In this document: positions 15,467 through 20,039 of the stretch, piece by piece
Numbering within the stretch: the stretch's first letter is position 1
Layout: every line of letters begins with the position of its first letter
Source of the DNA: Fibrobacter sp. UBA4373
GTDB taxonomy: Bacteria > Fibrobacterota > Fibrobacteria > Fibrobacterales > Fibrobacteraceae
Reading direction: 5' to 3'
Length of the DNA stretch: 20,039 bases
NCBI GenBank assembly: GCA_002390045.1
Contig: DGSB01000008.1
Span: 5,653-25,691 of the forward strand
The notes under the pieces: generated by a model
Database searches by the model: none
What the model was told of the DNA's origin: nothing
What the model saw: only the letters and a program-made list of their open reading frames with translations
Made by a program: the position numbers and the translations under genes

Positions 15467-16702
15467 ATGAACTACGATGTAGAAAAAATCCGCAATCAAT
15501 TCCCGGTTCTCGCACTCCACGATAAGGATCCGAAGCCTTTCGCGTTCCTCGACAGCACTGCGACGACCCAAAAGCCCGAATTCGTCATCAACGCGATGGA
15601 CAATTTCTATCGCAAACATTACAGTTCGATCAAACGCGGAGTCTACTCGATGGCCGCCCAAACGACGGACGCCTACGAATCCGCTCGGAAAAAAGCCGCC
15701 CAGTTCATTAACGCCAAACGCGAAAGCGAAATCGTGTTCACCCGCGGCACAACGGCAAGCATCAACCTAGCCGCTTGGAGCTACGGGCGGAAATTCCTAA
15801 AAGCCGGCGACGAAATCGTCATCAGCGCCCTGGAACATCACGCAAACATCGTATCGTGGCAGCTCATTGCCGAAGAACGCGGAGCCAAAATCAAGGTAAT
15901 CCCCGTTGCCGACAATGGAGACTTGATCCTTGAAAAGATCCCCGAGCTTGTCATTCCGGGCAAAACAAAAATCGTTGCCTTTGCGCATATCAGCAACACC
16001 ATCGGAACGGAAAATCCGGTCAAGGAAATCATCCGGACCATCCGTCAGATTGACCCGTCGATCAAGGTTCTCGTCGACGCAGCCCAAAGCGCTCCTCATG
16101 TCAAGATCGATGTTCAGGACCTGGACTGCGACTTCTTAGCCTTTTCCGGCCATAAGATGTACGGGCCAACGGGCATCGGCGTTCTTTACGGCAAATATGA
16201 AATTTTAGAAGCCATGCCGCCTCTTGAAGGTGGTGGCGAAATGATCGACCAAGTCACGTTCGAAAAAACAACCTTCGCCCTTCCGCCAGACCGTTTCGAG
16301 GCAGGAACGCCTCCTATCGCCGAAGTCATTGGCCTGGGTGCCGCCATCGACTGGTTAAACCAGGTCGGAATTGAAGCGATATACCAGCACGAACAAGAAA
16401 TTTTGAAATATGCGGAAGAAAAACTTCGTGAAGTTCCGGGATTGCACATTTTAGGCGCTCCCAAGCACCGCGGTTCCCTGCTCAGCTTCACCCTGGATTC
16501 CGCCCACCCGCACGATGCAGCGACGCTTTTAGACGAAGACGGCATCGCCGTTCGCAGCGGGCATCACTGCGCTCAACCGGTAATGAAACGTTTTAACGTT
16601 CCGGCGACGATCCGCGCAAGCTTTGGCGCCTACACGCAAAAGTGGGAAATCGACAGGCTCGTCGAAGGGCTCTTGCGCGTAAACCGCATCTTCGCCCTTT
16701 AG
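15467..16702 (+). CDS. sufS: Cysteine desulfurase, SufS type
   Basis: SufS is a PLP enzyme that takes sulfur from cysteine for Fe-S cluster assembly. The 411-residue product has the SufS (class II) features: FLDSTATTQKP near the N-terminus, the PLP lysine in FSGHKMYGPTG at about 230, and the catalytic cysteine in RSGHHCAQP at about 368. The last matches the RSGHHCAQP block of E. coli SufS. The upstream in-frame GTG at 15407 would add a 20-residue hydrophobic extension absent from the family, so the ATG at 15467 is preferred. No SufU, SufE or other suf gene is adjacent. It ends three bases from the convergent gtrA stop. Confidence 0.95.
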   Translation: MNYDVEKIRNQFPVLALHDKDPKPFAFLDSTATTQKPEFVINAMDNFYRKHYSSIKRGVYSMAAQTTDAYESARKKAAQFINAKRESEIVFTRGTTASINLAAWSYGRKFLKAGDEIVISALEHHANIVSWQLIAEERGAKIKVIPVADNGDLILEKIPELVIPGKTKIVAFAHISNTIGTENPVKEIIRTIRQIDPSIKVLVDAAQSAPHVKIDVQDLDCDFLAFSGHKMYGPTGIGVLYGKYEILEAMPPLEGGGEMIDQVTFEKTTFALPPDRFEAGTPPIAEVIGLGAAIDWLNQVGIEAIYQHEQEILKYAEEKLREVPGLHILGAPKHRGSLLSFTLDSAHPHDAATLLDEDGIAVRSGHHCAQPVMKRFNVPATIRASFGAYTQKWEIDRLVEGLLRVNRIFAL

Positions 16703-16705
16703 TTC

Positions 16706-17098
16706 CTAATTCCTTTTTCGAAAAACAAAGTAACGATACAGGGCAAAGCTCACGACTACATAGGCGACATTCGCAAGAATGTTCGCCAAATAGCCTGCGC
16801 TTAAAAACTCCCCTGCCGACGGAAGGCTTTCCTTGAGCGATTCCAAAACGAACAGGTTCACCGCGTATGCGCAAAGGAACACAACGGCAAACCGCACGAT
16901 TTCCGTCCTTTTCTTGTTGTTGCTCTTAAAATTCAAACGACGGTTCATGACATAAGAATTCACGCCGCCCGCCACAAAGCCTAAAAAGTTCGAAAGTTCC
17001 AGGTTCCAATGCAAAAGTTCGTACAAGATCCAAACGACCACGAGCGTAATGAACGTGTTCACCACACCGATCAAATTATACTTGATAAAGTTCCACAT
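16706..17098 (-). CDS. GtrA family four-helix membrane protein
   Basis: GtrA proteins are small polytopic membrane proteins often tied to lipid-linked sugar transfer or flipping for cell-surface polysaccharides. The 130-residue product has four hydrophobic segments. It also has family marks FIKYNLIGVVNTFITLVV at the start, a mid LGFVAGGVNSYVMNRRLNFKS and the end LYRYFVFRKR. It starts three bases after the deaminase stop, with GGAAC about ten bases before the ATG, as the last gene of a four-gene unit. No glycosyltransferase is in view, so the substrate is unknown. Confidence 0.9.
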   Translation of the reverse strand: MWNFIKYNLIGVVNTFITLVVVWILYELLHWNLELSNFLGFVAGGVNSYVMNRRLNFKSNNKKRTEIVRFAVVFLCAYAVNLFVLESLKESLPSAGEFLSAGYLANILANVAYVVVSFALYRYFVFRKRN

Positions 17099-17101
17099 CG
17101 T

Positions 17102-18361
17102 TTAAACGTTCCAACGGGGATCCCCGAATCGATCCCGGAATTCCCTTTCGATATCGTCCGCAAAAGGAATCACGCGGTGCTGCATCAAAATGTTTCCGTT
17201 GCAGATGACCGTATCGATCACCGAGGAATTTGCCGCATAGACCCAGTTCGAAATCACGTCGCCCACGGCAAAGCACGGAGCCTTCAAATTGAGCAGCAAA
17301 GCGTCAGCAAGCCAGCCTTCTTCAATTTTTCCCGCATGGAACCCAAAGGCTTCGGCGCCGTTCTGCGTCGCCATTTTCAAAGTTTCCTTCGCCGAAAGGA
17401 TCGTCGGATCTCCAGAAGTCATCTTGGCGAGAAGGGACGCGAATTTCATCTCTTCGCGCATATCCAAATTATTGTTCGAAGACGCGCCGTCCGTTCCGAG
17501 CGAAAGCCGGATTCCGCGATCGATAAAAGGTTTCGCGCGGAACACTCCGCTAGAAAGCTTCATGTTCGAGCAAGGATTATGCGCAACGGTCACTCCGCGT
17601 TTAGCCAAAATGTCCAAATCCTTTTCGGAAACGTGCACCACGTGAGCCGCCACAGTCCGTTCCGAAAGGCATCCCAACGCATCTAAATATTCCACCGGAG
17701 ACTTTCCTTCTGTGGAATCGACGCTACCCTTCTCTTCGCCAGCGGTTTCCGCCAAATGCACGTGCAACGGGATCCGATATTTTTCGGAACATTCCGCGCA
17801 CATCTTCAAGCTCCGAGCCGTATTCGTGTAAATCGCATGCGGTGCCACCGACAGACGAATCCGGTCCTGATACTTCGAAACATTTTCGGCCAGGAACTGC
17901 AAATTCTCTGTCGCATCGGGCTTTAACACATCGGCAAAAGTAACTCCGATCGAAGCTCGGATGCCCATTTCTTCAACCGCCCGGATCGTCTGCTTTCGAT
18001 GCCAGTACATATCCGAAAAGAACACCGTCCCCGAACGGATCATCTCTAGAATCGCGAACTTGGAAGCCACATAAACATCTTCATCCGAAAGCTTCGCTTC
18101 CCGTGGCCAGATATGCTGTTCGAGCCAAACCTTTAACGGCACATCGTCTGCGAGGCCCCGAACAAAAGTCATCGCCGCATGCGTATGCGTATTGTAAAAA
18201 GCCGGAACAATCGCCATATGGCGGCAGTCCAATTCATAAACATCCGGAACATCCGCAGTCAAAGTTCCTGCAGGAGCGATCGTTTTAAAAACACCGTCCG
18301 CAATCCGGATATCCCGACGTTCATTTTCCAACCACACCGATTTCAGCAACAACTGACTCAT
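17102..18361 (-). CDS. mtaD: Amidohydrolase of the MtaD type (methylthioadenosine/S-adenosylhomocysteine deaminase)
   Basis: The family deaminates 5'-methylthioadenosine or S-adenosylhomocysteine to the inosine form; related members act on other aminopurines, so the substrate is inferred. The 419-residue product has the metal-binding set: THTH at 58-61 (His59, His61), LHVHLAET at 199-206, AHVVHV at 239-244, and SLGTDGASSNNN with Asp291. The ATG at 18361 forms an ATGA overlap with the stop of the upstream gene and has GGGA eight bases before it. A longer in-frame start at 18388 would run inside that gene and is unlikely. gtrA follows after three bases. Confidence 0.88.
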   Translation of the reverse strand: MSQLLLKSVWLENERRDIRIADGVFKTIAPAGTLTADVPDVYELDCRHMAIVPAFYNTHTHAAMTFVRGLADDVPLKVWLEQHIWPREAKLSDEDVYVASKFAILEMIRSGTVFFSDMYWHRKQTIRAVEEMGIRASIGVTFADVLKPDATENLQFLAENVSKYQDRIRLSVAPHAIYTNTARSLKMCAECSEKYRIPLHVHLAETAGEEKGSVDSTEGKSPVEYLDALGCLSERTVAAHVVHVSEKDLDILAKRGVTVAHNPCSNMKLSSGVFRAKPFIDRGIRLSLGTDGASSNNNLDMREEMKFASLLAKMTSGDPTILSAKETLKMATQNGAEAFGFHAGKIEEGWLADALLLNLKAPCFAVGDVISNWVYAANSSVIDTVICNGNILMQHRVIPFADDIEREFRDRFGDPRWNV

Positions 18362-19017
18362 ACAACGTTCCCAAGATGAATGCACCAATTTAACACGATT
18401 CCAAAGCCAGACTTACACCAGCCTATCGCCGCAGGAAAACCGCCGACCGCAAACTTTGCAATTCCTGGAACAAAGAACAAGTTCGCGCAAAGAATCGCTG
18501 CATAGGAAAAAATATAACCATATTCTTTTAAATCCGTCTGTATCGGTCGAGCTTCCTTAAAAACGCTGACCAAATGAAAAGCCAAAAAGAAACCCACAAG
18601 ACCCTGCGCCACCATTTTAGCTTCGGGAATCAGGATCTGCGTAAAAAGGGCGGTCACAAACGCAAAAAGCGGAAACGAATAAGGCGCAAGGGAAATCACA
18701 GGGTTCGTTCCCCCGTAAAAAGTCACCTGCCCACCGTCATCCGCATGTGCAAAAAAGGATTCGACTTTATGAAACGAAAGAACGGCAAAAACAGTATGGT
18801 TCAGCTCGTGGCAGAAGGTTTCCAAAAAATCAAAATTCCTACCGAATAGAGCCAGCAAGACCCGCAAGGCTAAATACGCAAGAACGCCCAAGCCTTCATA
18901 AATATACAGCCGATAGTCCGAAACGAGCGCCATGCGTTCAAGCCAAAGTACATTGGCAAACGCCGCCGCCACAACAAGGAGCGCCACAGCACCGAGACTG
19001 CCAAGCAAAGCTTTCAT
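18358..19017 (-). CDS. Integral membrane M50-like (M50B) zinc metalloprotease candidate
   Basis: The 219-residue product is very hydrophobic with several predicted membrane segments. HELNH at about 70-74 (in ETFCHELNHTVFAVL) fits the HExxH zinc motif of site-2-type and M50B peptidases. GTNPVISLAPYSFPLFAF about 40 residues later resembles the second conserved membrane region. A third metal ligand of the usual NxxPxxxxDG type is not obvious, so activity is uncertain. The ATG at 19017 overlaps the upstream stop (TGATG); a TTG one codon earlier is possible. The gene starts where the small lipoprotein gene ends and overlaps the deaminase gene by ATGA. Confidence 0.72.
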   Translation of the reverse strand: MKALLGSLGAVALLVVAAAFANVLWLERMALVSDYRLYIYEGLGVLAYLALRVLLALFGRNFDFLETFCHELNHTVFAVLSFHKVESFFAHADDGGQVTFYGGTNPVISLAPYSFPLFAFVTALFTQILIPEAKMVAQGLVGFFLAFHLVSVFKEARPIQTDLKEYGYIFSYAAILCANLFFVPGIAKFAVGGFPAAIGWCKSGFGIVLNWCIHLGNVV

Positions 19018-19223
19018 CAACGGGCCATATCTAAAGAATCCAATTCTTCGCGAAGAGCCGCATCGCTTGCCTTGAGGCTATCCAACGTTGATTTCTTTTT
19101 TTCAATTTGCATTTCGATACCGGCCGCTTCTTTTTGCTTTTGCGAAATCACTTTTTCCGCTTCTGGATCGGAACAGGCAATCAAAAAAATGGCAGCCCAG
19201 ACGGCAATGAGAATCTTGTGCAT
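19017..19223 (-). CDS. Small coiled-coil lipoprotein
   Basis: The 68-residue product has a lipoprotein signal ending LIAC (lipid cysteine at 17). Residues about 25-66 are a heptad-like charged helix (VISQKQKEAAGIEMQIEKKK, then LDSLKASDAALREELDSL). It resembles Braun-type small lipoproteins in layout, but the terminal lysine that links Lpp to peptidoglycan is absent (ends DMAR). AAGGA lies six bases before the ATG at 19223. It heads the lipoprotein, M50-like, mtaD, gtrA unit. Its role is unknown; an envelope spacer or a partner or substrate of the neighbouring membrane protease are possibilities. Confidence 0.85.
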   Translation of the reverse strand: MHKILIAVWAAIFLIACSDPEAEKVISQKQKEAAGIEMQIEKKKSTLDSLKASDAALREELDSLDMAR

Positions 19224-19248
19224 AAAAATCCTTTATTTTTCAACGACG

Positions 19249-19254
19249 AATATA
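19249..19254 (-). promoter_or_regulatory. Candidate -10 box TATATT for the small lipoprotein operon
   Basis: On the minus strand TATATTC is followed by a leader of about 25 bases that includes AAGGA and then the ATG at 19223. The same TATATTC string precedes pilT and the secreted FISUMP gene. Confidence 0.4.
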
Positions 19255-19407
19255 AAACAAATTCAATCCAAAAAGTGAGGCGATTTGTAGCAATCCCTGA
19301 ATTATCCCAAAATTTTGCAACTCTTTTGTAAGTAATATAAAGCATTTTTTAGCGATTTTTGCACAAAGAGATGTATAGATTAAAAATGAGGGGTAAGGAG
19401 CGTTACT

Positions 19408-19494
19408 ATGTTGAAAAAAATCTTAGCCGAGTGGGATCTGTTGCTCGCAAACATCGCAATTCTTGCAGCAGGCGCCATCTTCCTTTTCATGTAA
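19408..19494 (+). CDS. 28-residue hydrophobic peptide, copy 1 of a tandem pair
   Basis: The product is MLKKILAEWDLLLANIAI followed by LAAGAIFLFM. It has a short basic N-terminus, a conserved W-D and then one continuous hydrophobic stretch, so it should sit in a membrane. AAGGAG ends seven bases before the ATG, a strong ribosome binding site. The next gene of the same length is 18/28 identical, and several identical residues use different codons, so the reading frame seems selected. A possible promoter is TTGCAA (19315-19320) with TATAAA (19336-19341), 15 bases apart. A strong terminator follows. I do not recognise the family. A type I toxin-like peptide or a small membrane regulator are possibilities. 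Confidence 0.75.
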   Translation: MLKKILAEWDLLLANIAILAAGAIFLFM

Positions 19495-19507
19495 CCAAAA
19501 CCTTTAT

Positions 19508-19537
19508 CAAAAGTCCCTCGAAAGAGGGACTTTTTTA
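19508..19537 (+). terminator. Rho-independent terminator after peptide gene 1
   Basis: AAAGTCCCTC pairs perfectly with GAGGGACTTT around a GAAA tetraloop and is followed by a T run. It starts about 14 bases past the peptide stop, so copy 1 is probably transcribed alone. Confidence 0.92.
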
Positions 19538-19568
19538 TTGGCCTAGAAATATTTCCATCCGTATTAGC

Positions 19569-19581
19569 GACAATTTTTGTC
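19569..19581. promoter_or_regulatory. Palindrome GACAATTTTTGTC upstream of peptide gene 2
   Basis: Five-base arms GACAA/TTGTC flank three T. It lies about 45 bases before the second peptide start and just upstream of TAACTT (19594-19599), a possible -10. It could be an operator, but it is short and could be chance. Confidence 0.3.
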
Positions 19582-19625
19582 ACTTAAAGAATCTAACTTG
19601 TCATTGCAAACAAAGGAGATTCTTT

Positions 19626-19712
19626 ATGTTCAAAAAATTGATTGCCGTATGGGACCTGTTACTTGCAAACATCGCCATTATCACCGCAGGCGCTATGATG
19701 ATGGCAATGTAA
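19626..19712 (+). CDS. 28-residue hydrophobic peptide, copy 2 of a tandem pair
   Basis: The product is MFKKLIAVWDLLLANIAI followed by ITAGAMMMAM. It shares the KK, A-x-WDLLLANIAI and AGA positions with copy 1; the last residues diverge but stay hydrophobic. AAAGGAG ends seven bases before the ATG. Five of the shared residues (D, two L, two A) have synonymous third-base changes, which argues for selection on the peptide. No terminator is visible between its stop and the first CRISPR repeat 57 bases on, so its transcript may run into the array. It lies where a leader would be if the array is read on the plus strand. Family not recognised. Confidence 0.75.
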   Translation: MFKKLIAVWDLLLANIAIITAGAMMMAM

Positions 19713-19769
19713 GGCTTTTCCGCAATTAGAGCTTTTCGATTTCATCCATCGGAAGACCTGTCCTGCGAG

Positions 19770-20039
19770 GTTGTGAATTGCTTTCAGATTTTTTAGTTTT
19801 GCAATAGCATTTACAGCGAAAGCCCCGTTAGGCACGCCAACACATCGGTTGTGAATTGCTTTCAGATTTTTTAGTTTTGCAATAGCATTTACAGCTGATG
19901 AAGTGGTCCTTTGCGTTGAGATCCTGTTGTGAATTGCTTTCAGATTTTTTAGTTTTGCAATAGCATTTACAGCGAAGAAGCTCACCACGATGCACATTCC
20001 TCTGTTGTGAATTGCTTTCAGATTTTTTAGTTTTGCAAT
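19770..20039 (+). CRISPR. CRISPR array, 48-bp repeats and 30-nt spacers, cut by the window end
   Basis: Full repeats lie at 19770-19817, 19848-19895 and 19926-19973, and a fourth starts at 20004 and is cut after 36 bases. All visible copies are identical. Spacers are 19818-19847, 19896-19925 and 19974-20003, each 30 nt and unrelated, so the period is 78 bp. The repeat begins GTTGTGAATTGCTTTCA and ends GCATTTACAGC; its two ends can pair with G-U wobbles. Inside it ATTGC (positions 8-12) pairs with GCAAT (32-36). The length and the GTTGTG...ACAGC ends resemble the 47-48-bp repeats of type II-C loci in Bacteroidetes. That class, and the plus-strand orientation, are inferred from memory of those repeats. 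No cas gene is in the window. Confidence 0.97.

Noticed and set aside
19017..19223. Small lipoprotein as a third member of the 28-residue peptide family, because both contain LIAVW
   Set aside because: The shared letters lie in a lipoprotein signal and the rest is a charged coiled coil. The match is most simply chance in hydrophobic N-termini.
19603..19620. ATTGCAAA before peptide gene 2 as a tracrRNA anti-repeat
   Set aside because: Only eight bases are complementary to the repeat, and the stretch overlaps the ribosome site. It is too short to support a tracrRNA.
19359..19712. A 117-codon plus-strand frame covering both peptide genes
   Set aside because: It reads through the terminator and joins the second peptide in a long frame. 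The two short genes have their own ribosome sites and mutual similarity.
19692..19739. A possible degenerate CRISPR repeat one period before the first full repeat
   Set aside because: GCAAT is almost in register (off by one base) and a few end bases agree. The rest does not match, and the stretch includes the end of peptide gene 2.
19659..19997. A 112-codon minus-strand frame with a repeated peptide
   Set aside because: The repeated peptide is only the translation of CRISPR repeats, whose 78-bp period is a multiple of three.

Overview
The window looks like a chromosomal segment from a member of the Fibrobacteres, most likely Fibrobacter or a close relative. Two proteins carry the Fibrobacter succinogenes major paralogous (FISUMP) domain. 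One of them, and a second surface-type protein, have long serine-rich linkers. Several genes that lack a Shine-Dalgarno sequence have a TAnnTT box a few bases upstream, which resembles the -10 element used in the Fibrobacteres-Chlorobi-Bacteroidetes group. This is inferred from motifs read by eye; no database search was run.

Layout from left to right. (1) 1-1558, minus: hemA followed by the start of hemC, the C5 route to tetrapyrroles. (2) 1658-3111, plus: a secreted or envelope protein with an acidic Ser-rich linker, overlapping folB (dihydroneopterin aldolase). (3) 3100-5028, minus: spoVG-comM, convergent with folB and overlapping its end by 12 bp. (4) 5166-8394, minus: pilT-pilC-FISUMP lipoprotein, a tight operon joining type IV pilus retraction and platform proteins to a lineage-specific lipoprotein. 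(5) 8505-9824, minus: a modular surface lipoprotein. (6) 10014-10484, plus: a thioredoxin-fold lipoprotein, overlapping the convergent epmA by 20 bp. (7) 10465-15406, minus: a run of closely spaced genes read xpt, xanthine permease, an unrecognised gene, a secreted FISUMP protein and epmA (EF-P lysyltransferase). (8) 15467-16702, plus: a SufS-type cysteine desulfurase divergent from xpt. (9) 16706-19223, minus: a small coiled-coil lipoprotein, an M50-like membrane metalloprotease candidate, an MtaD-type deaminase and a GtrA-family membrane protein, joined by TGATG and ATGA overlaps.

The right end (19224-20039) is the accessory part. Two tandem 28-codon genes, each with a strong ribosome binding site, encode related hydrophobic peptides that share the core WDLLLANIAI. 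They sit directly upstream of a CRISPR array with identical 48-bp repeats and 30-nt spacers. Repeat length and end sequences resemble the long repeats of type II-C systems of Bacteroidetes. The array runs off the window in its fourth repeat and no cas gene is visible. The peptide pair beside the array is the most likely undescribed element here.

Most of the rest is housekeeping: haem, folate, purine salvage, sulfur mobilisation, translation-factor modification, DNA uptake and pili. The lineage-specific envelope proteins are inserted into these operons rather than forming their own.
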